A stretch of 64,000 nt of DNA, from NCBI RefSeq assembly GCF_030867145.1, contig NC_134419.1, positions 71,419,403 to 71,483,402 of the forward strand. The letters are read 5' to 3'. The notes under the pieces are model-generated. The model ran no database searches, was not told the origin of the DNA, and saw only the letters and a list, made by a program, of their open reading frames with translations. Made by a program: the position numbers and the translations under genes. Source of the DNA: Opisthocomus hoazin. Taxonomy: Eukaryota; Chordata; Aves; Opisthocomiformes; Opisthocomidae. Shown in pieces: positions 11,801 to 23,800 of the stretch; the first letter of the stretch is position 1; the number at the start of each line of letters is the position of its first letter.

Positions 11801-14800
11801 CAGTGGATAGAGTAAAACCCAAACTCCAAGTGATCACAAGGACTAGAAAGAGAGAAAGAGATTATGGGCAGAGGGAAGATGCATCTCTGACCTGATATGT
11901 GACAACTTCGATTTACTATAATTGGAAAAACTTGAGTTCTTATGAATCCTGGATGGAAAATGAGTGCTAGTTCAGTGACGAGGTCTCAAAATTTGACAGT
12001 TGCACTTGTATCCTAGGAGAGAGGGCTTGCCTGAGCAGGAATTGGTTCAAATTGCGTAAGAGAATTTCTGAAAGACTTGTAAGTTACTTCTTGCAGCGTG
12101 GTTCCGGAATTAGAGTTTGTGCATTGCAAAATTGTTTCTCCAGAGACTTGGCACCAGATGCTGCGGAACAAAGAGTCCGTAAAGAAGGCTTTTTCTTTAC
12201 CTCCTGTGATTATTTTACTGTCCTAAAAATTAGGCTTTAATTTGTATCCCTTAGCTTGTTAAACATAAAGGTTGCTAGCTTTCTCCTTGAATTCATTTTT
12301 TTGAATTAACTCCTTAGCATCCATCTTTTGGCAGTGTGTTCAATGAATTAATAATGTGTTAAAAAGCATTTCTGGTAGTTCTATAAGGAGCAGAACTAAT
12401 GAAGCCTTTTCTTGTGACTTTTTTTACAGCTCGTTAGACACCAGAGCCCCACATGGACTCTTTGGTATGCAGTAATACAGTGGGGCTCCCTCTGGAGCCT
12501 TTTCCTTAGTGGAAGCTGTAATAAATTTATTTCCTCTATCTGTCTGTTTTCAGGAGGCTGGCAAGACCTCGGCATCTCTGAGACCTCTAGTCTTCTGCCA
12601 ACATTTGTGTGTTTGCACATTAACACGCACACCATGATGGTGTAAGTGTTATGTCTTTGGAAATCCTAATTTTCTTTAAAGAGCCTTACCGTGGGGTTTT
12701 TTTTTTCAAATGCAGTTCAAAAGCAGTTTGTGCCCTAGTTCATATATTTGAGTTACGAATGCAAGAAAATTGAGTTGACTTTCCTTTTGAAGGATCCTCT
12801 TGGTAGCGTGTGCTCTGACTTTTAATCTTAAAAATTTCTTTACAGTATCACCAGCTGAGCTCTTTGCTTCATCTTGCTTTCTTTTGTAGCTGGTAAAACC
12901 CAGACTACTTATTCGTGCAGTGCACAGTGTTGCGTTCTGTTTTCTTTTGCATATTCTTACAATTTTAACATTCTCTTGGAAGTGCAAGATTTGTGGCTAG
13001 TGATAATACTTTTTATTAGACTAATCAGTATAGTATGAAAAACTAGGCATTTGGATATGCAAGTCCTTTCTCAGGTCTAAAATAGAAGTCATGGATTTTA
13101 AAACTAAGTGTATTTCAGATTTGTTTAGAGTTTAGTGAAGTAGGTGTCCTTGGACCATTTCTGAAAGTAGTTAATGCTTCTGAGTGTGGTATACCAACAA
13201 TTCTGGGTGGGCAAGCGGTTATAAGTAATGCCCCTAAGACTGTTCCACGCACATGGGCTACATTTCATTACCTTCTTTAGTACAATAAAATAAGAAAACA
13301 ATGTCTCCTGTGTGGGGTAGCAAGGTTTTGTTCACAACTGGTCAGCCAAGCTTCCAGTCACAAGGCGAGGGGGGCTGTTACTGCTTACTTGATGATTCTT
13401 CAGATCCCATCTTGCTTGTGTTCATCTGTGGTTTTAGCTGGGCTTTTTCTTCTGAAATGCAGTGTTATCGTATCCAATTGTCTATATTTGTCTTGGAGGA
13501 ATCCAAGTGAAAGTGGTTTGTTGGCTCCTTAGCTCTTTCCCTAGGAAATATTTCATCTGCAACACCTGCTCATTTTTCACTCTGTGGTTCATGCCCTTTT
13601 ACATTCTCACACCTCTTTGTTTACAGTATCCCATCCACAATAACCAAGGGTCTGACTGAATTTCTGTTTGTATTGAGGTGGGAGAGGTAACAAAAAGAGT
13701 GCAGTATGTGACCTGCTCATTTAAGCAAAATGGATTGTAGCTACACAAGATGTCATTACTTTCCCTCTGTTCAAGCCGAAAGAAATTATTGTTTCCTTAC
13801 AAGGGAGGTAGGAGAGGAAAGAGATGATAAGGTTATCTCCTAGGGGAAAGACAGAGCCTGGTAGATTATACATTGTGGCATGTGGAAGGGTTAGTGTGAG
13901 GTAATGTTATAGTGTGCCATAAAACCAATATCTCTATTGAGCCCATGTTTTTTTTTCCTGAACCCAGTGGAGTTATGAATTTTAGTTCCCAGGCTTGTTT
14001 TGAAAGGTGTTTTATAGGTTTCCCTTAAGGAAAAGGACTGGCAAATTGGAGATGGAGTGATTGTTTTATGCGAGATGTTAACCCACAGGCAGATGGATGT
14101 GTTTTAGCCGTTGTAGACTGGCTAGGTGAATTCTCCCTGACGTGCAGTGGTTGCTTAATTTCACCCATTTGGTTACCACCTTGTATGTTAGATGAAGTAT
14201 ATTACATTCCTGAAATGTGGGTATGGGACAGAGAAGTCTTGACATTTCTGTTACACGGTATTTGCCACTGTATTGTGCAAACATCCAAGGAATTCCTTGG
14301 ATGTTTGCACAATACAGTGCAAAGATGTCAAGTCTATTAATAAAACTTGTCCTACTTATGTCTGTAGCCTGTAACAGCTATATCCAAGTACTGCTATAAT
14401 AGTTTGCGCTTTTTTTAACCACTGCTGACACTTGAGAAAGTTTTCGGAGAACCAGAACTTTCTATTATAATTCCACAACCTCTTGCAGAGCAGAGTAGGT
14501 TGATTCAGAGACCCATCGTTGTTTATGCAAACTTTGCATTGGTTTCTATCCTGTGTGTGTTATTTTATGTTACTGACAACGAATTTCTTGTTCCCTGAAT
14601 GCCTCAAGGTATTAACTAGAGATCAATGTCTGTTTATGAAAGTATGATTGTCTTCCTTATTTTGTCACAAGGAAAATGCTTATATAAAAGGAAGGCTGGG
14701 AAAATGCATGAATTCTGTTGGTTTTGATGTGTTTTGAGAATGTGTAGAAGGTGTTATCAAAACTTGAAGTGGTGTCTGTACAAAACAAGATGCACTGAGA

Positions 14801-17800
14801 GAACGTTAAGCCCACACGGTGGAGGATGCAGGAATCGGGAAGGGCAAAAGTGTTAGCTGGATAAAATGGGCTTAACTGTGCCCCTTACATGTTACACACT
14901 GTCAACATCTTTAATTACCTGTTGCTGCAAAACACGATGCATTTTTTTAACCTGATTTTTTTGATAACAAATCATAAGAGGAGGCTGATTTGAGTGTCTA
15001 CTCTTTCCTGCCCTGCCCAGTATCCCCAAAACGCAGCTGTAGGAGAAGCAGCTGTTAAATAGTACAGATCTACACTTTCCTGCAGTGGTACCATTAGTAA
15101 GCTGGCTTAACACGCTGTGTATCGCTCGAGTCTCTTTTATGCTCACCCCAGAGGCCTAATCTATTAATAGCTCAGCTTCATGCTCTATTAATATTCACAC
15201 TTTTTTTAAACTCTTGAAAATCTTGAGGAGACTGCACCTATTGTGCTGTCGAAGCTCTTTCCTCCAAAAATGCAGAATATTTTAAGAGCATGCTCTAGTG
15301 TGATTTTTCTGTTCTTCCATTCATAAGGTCAGTGTCGCCTGCTTTCCTCTTGACCTTTCTGTAATTGTCTATATGTCTGTGCTATGCTTGCATTCATTAA
15401 AAGAAAAATCCAGACTGCAACACAGCAAGGCTTTTTTCTCTTTCTTAATAAAAAGCACAGGGGAAAAAAAAAGATCTTAGCAGGTTTAAAGTAGCCATTC
15501 TGCATTGTTTTGTGTAATGTTCCCTTCTAGTCATTTGGAGAAGCTCTTAGCACTGGCTTTTAGAATTTACGGCATTTTAGCCTCAGCAATGTCACTGAAT
15601 TCACCTAAACGCTTTCATGCATTCAATTTTATCTGTGAATTAGTGTGTACCTACAAAGTCTTACCCCTCTGGAAGGACTGTCTTACATTTCTGGGCAGAG
15701 AATTATGAATTTCCTTAAAACTCTGTTCCTCGGATAGAAGCTGAAGGTCGTCTGTTTATTTTGTATAGTGTGGTGTAGTTCCTTGAAGGCAGAATGAGGC
15801 AACAGGTAAAGAACAGGTATTAAAGCCGAAGATGAAATTGAAGAACTAACCTGTGATAGGTTTCCACAGAGACCAAATGTCAGAAAGGTTTGTTTAAAGA
15901 GACTGGGTTACAAGCAGCCAGCTTTGCATGTTAGCCTGCGTTCCCTCTGTGGGTATTGTGAGCCTGTATTGTGTTTGTAAGTGATGTGTGGCCACCGTGC
16001 TATCTCTGGTGACAGTAGTGTTACTGCTGGGATTGTTTTCCCTCCCACTCCCTTTCCTGCCCTCATTCTAACACCAAAATTTAAACTTGCTATACTTTTT
16101 AGCTACCACCTTAAAGCTTCTCTGAACGCCACGTAAAGTATCTTTCGTGGGTTCCCCTGCTGCAGGTGGTTCTAGTCCTTCACATTGAAAATCTAGTCAC
16201 CCTGTATGTTTGAACTCTAAATAAGCTGACATAAGAGGTCAGAAAATCCTGTTAGTCCAAGAGTAAAGATCAGATAGTTCTTCAGCAGTGACAGTACAAT
16301 TACAGCATCTAGCAGTAGATAAAATTTAGTGCAGGCTTAGCACAAAGTCAGCTTTTTCTTTTAGGAGAAAAAAAAGAGTGGTAGAGAAGTTGTAACGTTT
16401 GTGTATTTTAAGAGGACGTGTTTGGTAATTTTGAATTTGCTCTGTCATAAAATACAGAACTCCTCCCTCATCCTGCAGTCTTTATTTTGCCTCTGTGCAA
16501 CCTGCTTTTAAGAGATTAGAGCTCTGTGGTTTTTAATATACTGGAATCTGCTTAGTGAGAGTGCTTTGTTTTGGAAAATAATTGAAACTATGGCAACCCT
16601 CATTTCTTTTTTCCAGCTTGTCTGCTTCCTCTGCTCTGGTTTGGTGGATGATTAGCGTACTGGAAACCACTGGTAGCTGCTAATGTTAGACAAACAGCAA
16701 ATGTAGTTATGTAAATATTAAATCCAGAGCACCTTAGTTGTGCTTTAGGAATTATTACACATAAACTGAATGTCACTACTGTAAAACTGAGAGTTTAAGG
16801 CCTCTTCACTATCTTGGTGGCCTAAGTCTGCAAAAATCTAAGTGCTCGCAGCAAGCATGCAGACTGAATGGGTTAGGCACAGGAGCACAGGTTCTGACCA
16901 GTGCTTGCCTGCTGTGTGCTTGCCCTGATTTTCTTCAGGTTCTCTAGAGCACTTGTTTACTGGTTTTGTTTTGTTCTGTGTTCCCTCAAACTTGTCAGCC
17001 ACACACAGGCATCAGTTTAGGTAAATGGACTTTCTGTTTCCATTGAATATGGCCCCTCTTTCCCAGCTCTCAGTCTCTTGCACAGGGGACTGTAGCCTTT
17101 ATTTATTTATTTTCCTTTTGCACTTCTGTGCTCAGTTGCTGCTGTGATTAGAAAATGGGTCATCCTTGGATGAACTCTTACGAACTGCCTCTTCCAGAGA
17201 GCTTACTTGCTTGGGAAATTGTTGCAGTGGGAGCCATGTTAAAATCTTCCTGACAGCTACTAGTGACCTTATTTCATAATTACTTGTGTTTCTGTCTAGC
17301 TCTTCCAAAGTGTTGCTTCTCCATGTTTGAAAAAGCTTTTAAAACATGTTACAATTTAAGATTCCAAGTCTCTGGCTTCTTTCCAAAGAAAACTTTGATA
17401 TATTAGCAGTTAAAACTGAGAAGCTCTGTTCCATGGTCTGTCTGGCATTTGCACTGATAAGTGGGGCAGACATGCCTGGCAGTCAGCCCAGGGGCTTCAG
17501 CTTCCAGGACCCCCCCCAGGGTGGGTTGTGCAACTAATAGCTGTGCTGGCTGTATAGCCCCTCTAACGGGAAGGGATTCTTGTTCCTTCTCCTCTTCTTC
17601 CTCTCACAGGTAAATATGTTTATTGATAAAGCCTTGCTGTTTTCTCTCTCCTTTTATGGATATACTTTCCCTTTCCATCTTAGTATAAGGATTGCTCTGA
17701 AATTGGATATGAAGTGAAAAAGCCTTTTACTAAAACATTATTTTACACGTCATATGGTTTATTGTTTGTGAGAATTTTGACTGTGCCTTGTGGTTGTGAC

Positions 17801-20800
17801 TCTCAAACAGAATTCCTCTTCCCAAGATCTGTCAGATTCATTAGAGGATTGATAATTTGTTTTTTAGGGGTTCCTGTCATCCTGTTCTTTCTCCAGTCCT
17901 GGCTTGTATGGCATATTTCTTTCTAGTCATGGGTATGGTAGTAAATGTGTGGCTGCTGGGGCACTTTCCTGTCTTGCTGTTCTTGTTGAGGTAACATCCA
18001 CCATGTCCCCCAGTCTGACATATTTTTCGCATTACATCATCGCTGACAGAGTGCAGTGTTTGTCATTAAAGCATCTTCTTAAGGCTGTCTCCTCAGTACT
18101 GTGAATCCCAGAATCATAGAATGGTAGGGATTGGAAGGGACCTCTGTGGGTCATCTGGTCCAAACCCCCTGCCGAAGCAGGGTCACCCAGAGCAGGCTGC
18201 ACAGGACTGCATCCAGTTGGGTCTTGAATATCTCCAGAGAAGGAGACTCCACAACCTCCCTGGGCAGCCTGTTCCAGTGCTCCATCACCCTCAGAGGGAA
18301 GAAGTTCTTCCTCATCTTCAGACGGAACTTCCTCTGCTTCAGTTTGTGCCCATTGCCCCTTGTCCTGTCACTGGGCACCACTGAAAAGAGTCTGGCCCCA
18401 TCCTCCTGACACCCACCCTTCAGATATTTTTAAGCATTTATTAGGTCCCCTCTCAGCCTTACTCTTCTTCAGGCTAAGAATGAAAGAGTTGCTTATATTT
18501 GAGGGCTTCTGATCACTTTGCTGCCTTTTGTTTCAGTTGCCGTACACCGAGAAAATGGTTTTCTAGATGGCTGAGAGATGTAACCATTCCCTAATGCCGG
18601 GCAGTTCTGGGAAGGTCTGTATGCCCTCGGGGTTATTCTACTGTGAGACTCAGCTTTGGGACCATGCAGACCACCATTAGAAGCTGGAGTTAATGCATGA
18701 TGCTGCAGTGCTCGCAAGTTGTGACTGGGAGTGCTTGCTCTTAGCTTGTGAAGTGCTACATTTGCATGTCGTGGAATCCCATAGGGAAGTTGAAGTGCTG
18801 CTTTTAATTTTTAAATGGTTTGGGTCCTGGTCTCTTGAGATTAGCAGGGGGCAAGCACACAGGGGCTATCGATTTGCAGAGCCTTCTCTGTTGAGCTGCC
18901 GATATAAGGATGTTTCCTGTCAGAGTCTGCACTTGCTAGGCTTTTCCACTGCCTGCAACACCTACTACCTTGCTTTTTTTGTTTCAGGTTGAGTGGGTTG
19001 AAGGCAGCGTGGTTGTGAGCAGTTGCCGTCTGTGTTCTGCAGTGATTTGTAATTTAAGAGTACAGGAAGAATGCCCCTAGATCTATTTTATAAAACTGGA
19101 AGAGATAAATGATTGCCAACACAGGTGAGAAAAGGTCACCAAAGACCTATTAAATGACTCAGAATCCATTGGGCGCTTCTGAGGGCGGTATGAGTTACAG
19201 TCTAAAGAGAGTTAATGCTGAATTTTGACAGAAAATAAGAGGAACAATAGACTGAGTCTGGAGTCTCATGTTATCTTCTACAAGCTCCAAGTCCTGCACA
19301 CTAACAAAGGGGAAGTAAACCCTATTAAGTGGCTAGTAAGAATTATGATATATAATTGTAGGTACCCGAGGGCACTCCAGAGACTGATCATAAACCAACT
19401 GTAATTCTTAATTTCCTGACCTCTTACAGCCTTTTTTTGTGGATTATTGCATTGCTGGCTTGAGTCTTTTGTGACTCTTTAAAGGCTCCTGTAAGGAATG
19501 AGAATTTGTGACTCATTTTTCAGGACACTCTTTTTACAAATTGGATGGCTTTTTGCCCTTTTTTGCAGAAATTAAAGGGGATGTCAAGTGTCAAGGATTG
19601 GATTGTATTGTTCATACAGTTTGTGTTTACATATAAACAGATGATCCTGTCTCTCCATTGCTGGGAGGTCAAATATAATATGTTATTGTAACAGCCAGCC
19701 TGAAGCAAGATAGCCAAAACCAGGACTGAGAGGAAGAAAGTCATTCAAACTGAAGTAGTATCAGTACTTTGATTTAGAAGCATCCGAAGATGGTGTGTGA
19801 GGTCTCAAACTTTCAGATTTAGAGTTTTACTGAACTGCTAAGATCATTCGTCGTGCTAGAATTATGGAGATCTGCTCACATGTTTTTGTTAACCTCTAGA
19901 ATAGTTGCTTAATAGCGTCTCTTTCTAGCTATGCTATTAAATATTAATAACTAGATCATTAGATGTCTCAGAAAACAGGCACTTTTGTGGTCCTAAAAGC
20001 AGATAATACGCTTTAAAGTTTATTTAAACATTTGTTGTGGAGCACCCTTCATCCATTTTTCCTTTCATTTCGTTTCCATGCATTCCAAAAGTGTGTAAAC
20101 TTCAAGAACTGGATTTTAAAATGCCTAATTTTGCAGAGTTGTCAGGGGATTCAGACATCTGCAGTATTTAGGGAAAAGGTAGCCTTAATGTGGTAAGCAA
20201 AGAATACAGTTATTTTTATACTAAAGTCTGCACTCCACTGCCTTTTGTCTGCCTGTTCCTGCTGCTTCCATTTCATGGCAGTTGATTGTATTTCTTCAAG
20301 CAAGTGGCAGGTTGTCACATTGAACAAAATCAAGGCGTGTCTTAGTCATCCCATATTTGTAGGGTTGGTTTGTATGCCTACACTATTGTTGCTTGAGCTT
20401 GTTTGTACTTTGCAAATACATGAAAAAGGATGCATTGCATCAAAGAATAAAACGTTGGTGCTTATACCTGTTTGGATGTGTTCCAGTAGAGTTTGGTCAG
20501 TCAACTTCTAGAAAATACAGTCTTTTATGACTTAGTTCAAATTTCTGTTAGCTCAGTTCGGATTTAAGTTTATTGAAACCTTACTTGGAATTAGGCATAT
20601 GGAACATCTTGATTTTTCTCTCCCAGGCTATGAACGAGTTGAGAGCTTATGGGTTAGAATTAAGGGACAGGCTCATAAGGGTGATGTTATGGTGGGTGTG
20701 TACTACAGGCCACCTGACCAGGAAGAGGAAGTTGATGAGGGCTTCTGCAGGCAGCTGCAAGCAGCCTCACAGTCACAGGCCCTGGTTCTCATGGGTGACT

Positions 20801-23800
20801 TCAACCACCCTGACATCAGCTGGGAAGACCATACAGCTAGGCAGGCGCAATCCAGGAGGTTCCTACAGAGCATCGATGATAACTTTCTGATGCAAGTGGT
20901 AGAGGAACCAACAAGGAAAGGCGCCCTGCTGGACCTTGTATTAACAAAGAAGGAGGGACTGGTTGAGGATGTGAAGGCTGGAGGTAGACTTGGCTGCAGT
21001 GACCATGAAATGGTGGAGTTCAAGATCCTGCGTGGAGGAAGCAGGACAACAAGTAGGATCAAAACCTTGGACCTCAGGAGGGCTAACTTTGGCCTCTTCA
21101 AGGAGCTACTGGGAGGAATCGCGTGGGCCAGGGCTCTCGAAGGCAGGGGGGTCCAAGAGTGCTGGTCGCTGTTTAAACATCACTTCCTCCACGCTCAGGA
21201 GCGGTGCATCCCCCTGCGAAAGAAATCGAGCAAAGGAGGCAGGAGACCTGCATGGTTGAACAAGGAGCTTCTAGCGGAGCTCAGGTGGAAGAGAAAGGTC
21301 CATGGAATGTGGAAAGAGGGACAGGCCACTTGGGAAGAATACAGGAATGTGGTCAGAGCATGCAGGGATGCGACGAGGAAGGCCAAAGCCCACCTGGAAT
21401 TGAAGCTGGCAAGGGATGTCAAAAACAACAAGAAGGGCTTCTTCAACTACATCAGTAGCAAAAGGAAGACTAGGGACAACGTGGGGCCGCTGCTGAACGA
21501 GGCGGGTGTCCTGGTGACGGAGGATGCAGAGAAGGCAAGAGTTACTGAATGCCTTCTTTGCTTCAGTCTTCAGTGCCAAGGCAGGCCCTCAGGAATCCCA
21601 GGCCCCGGAGGTAAGAGAGGAAGCCCCCAGAGAGGATGACTTTCCCTTGTTCGAGGAGGACTGCATGAGGGATAGCTTAGGCGATCTGGACGCCCACAAA
21701 TCCATGGGCCCCGATGGAATGCACCCATGAGTGCTGAGGGAGCTGGCAGATGTCATTGCTGAGCCACTCTCCATCATCTTTGAGAGGTCCTGGAGGACAG
21801 GAGAGGTGCCCGAGGACTGGAGAAAGGCCAGTGTCACTCCTTTCTTCAAAAAGGGCAAGAAGGAGGACCCAGGGAACCACAGGCCGGTCAGCCTCACCTC
21901 CATCCCAGGAAAGGTGATGGAGCAGCTCATTCTAGAGGTCATCATAAGCAAGTGGAGGAAAAGAAGGTTATCAGGAGTAGTCAGCATGGATTCACCAAAG
22001 GGAAATCATGCCTGACCAATCTGATAGCTTTCCACGATGGCATGACTGGCTGGGTAGATGAGGGGAGAGCCATGGATGTTGTCTACCTCGACTTCAGCAA
22101 GGCTTTTGACACGATCTCCCATAATACCTTCCTAGGGAAGCTCAGGAAGTGTGGGCTGGAAGAGTGGTCAGTGAGGTGGATAGAGAACTGGCTGAACGGC
22201 AGAACTCAGAGGGTTGTTGTCAGCGGCGCTGAGTCTAGTTGGAGGCTGGTAACTAGTGGTGTCCCCCAGAGGTCAGTACTGGGCCCAGTCTTGTTTAACC
22301 AGTGACCTGGATGAAGAGTTAAGAGTGTACCCTTAGCAATTTTGCTGATGACACAAAACTGGGAGGAGTGGTGGATGCGCTAGCAGGCTGTGCTGCCATT
22401 CAGTGAGACCTGGACAGGCTGGAAAGTTGGACAGAGAGGAACCTGATGAGGTTCAGCGAGGGCAAGTGCAGGGTCCTGCACCTTGGGAGGAACAACCCCA
22501 TGCACCAGTACAGGGTTGGGGCGGAGCTGCTGGAGTGCAGCTCAGTGGAGAGGGACCTGAGAGTGCTGGTGGATGACAGGTTGACCATGAGCCAGCAGTG
22601 TGCCCTGGCTGCCAAGAAGGCCAATGGGATCCTGGGGTGCATCAAGAGGAGTGTGGCCAGTAGGTCGAGGGAGGTTCTCCTTCCCCTCTACACTGCCCTA
22701 GTGAGGCCTCATCTGGAGTACTGTGTCCAGTTCTGGGCTCCCCAGTTCAAGAAAGATGAGGACCTGCTGGAGAGAGTCCAGCGGAGGGCTACGAGGATGG
22801 TGAGGGGACTGGAGCATCTTCTCTCTTATGAGGAAAGGCTGAGGGAGCTGGGCTTGTTCAGCCTGGAGAAGAGAAGGCTGTGAGGGGACCTAATAAATCC
22901 TTATAAATATCTGAAGGGTGGGTGTCAGGAGGATGGGGCCAGACTCTTTTCAGTGGTGCCCAGCGACAGGACAAGGGGCAATGGGCACAAACTGAAGCAC
23001 AGGAAGTTCCGTCTGAACATGAGGAAGAACTTCTTCCCTCTGAGGGTGACGGAGCCCTGGAACAGGCTGCCCAGGGAGGCTGTGGATTCTCCTTCTGTGG
23101 AGATATTCAAGACCCGCCTGGACAAGGTCCTGTGCAGCCTGCTGTAGGTGACCCTGCTTTGGCAGTGGGGTTGGACTAGATGACCCACAGAGGTCCCTTC
23201 CAACCCCTAACCATTCTGTGATTCTGTATGTAAATACTTTACTTTGAAGGCTCCTGGACTTAACATAGGACTGAGGGAAATGTAATGGAATGGGATAGGC
23301 CGTGGGTCAAACTACGGATTTTAATACTTGAAGCTTTCTCCAAACTTGACCCAAGCTCATGTTACAGAGTGAGTCTTCACATGTTAGCAGCCTTGTGAGA
23401 AGACAGGGGACAGCTGGTTCAAGGGAAGCCTTCTGTCAGCTTCAGTAGATTCTGCTGTATGCCTACAGCCTGGCACTACTTTGGGTGAAAACATGGAAAA
23501 GAAGGACATCCGGTGAAATGCAGTAAGGACAAGAGCTACTGGCCTGGGAACAGGTTAATTCCCTCTTGCAAGCTACAAACACATACACTGAAGAATTCCT
23601 TAGTGTAAGGAAAAACCCTGAAACAGAAGCATTCAGAGAACCCATGACATGCAGAGGTGTCACTCGGTGGCCTTGCTTTCCTTGTGCTGTTCTCAAGGTC
23701 CTCACCAGATTCCACATGTTCAGAACTCCAGCTTTAGGCTATTGCATATCACTACATTTCATGGCAGAACTGTTGTAATGTGTTGCCTTGGAAGTGGGTG

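Larger units (their letters stand above)
20595..23228 (+). mobile_element. CR1 LINE, 5'-truncated, 2.6 kb, sense in TRUB1 intron 3
   Basis: This copy retains the C-terminal part of the endonuclease domain, the whole reverse-transcriptase region, the ORF2 C-terminus (stop TAG at 23145-23147), and a 3' UTR ending in ATTCTGTG ATTCTGTA (23213-23228). The 5' edge is approximate, because homology becomes clear from about 20620. ORF1, the 5' UTR and the endonuclease N-terminus are missing. Frameshifts, stops and a small internal loss make it inactive. CR1 is the dominant LINE of birds and moves by target-primed reverse transcription. Confidence 0.95.

Noticed and set aside
20703-21101. 132-codon antisense frame over the CR1 endonuclease
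   Set aside because: A shadow of the sense-strand CR1 ORF2.
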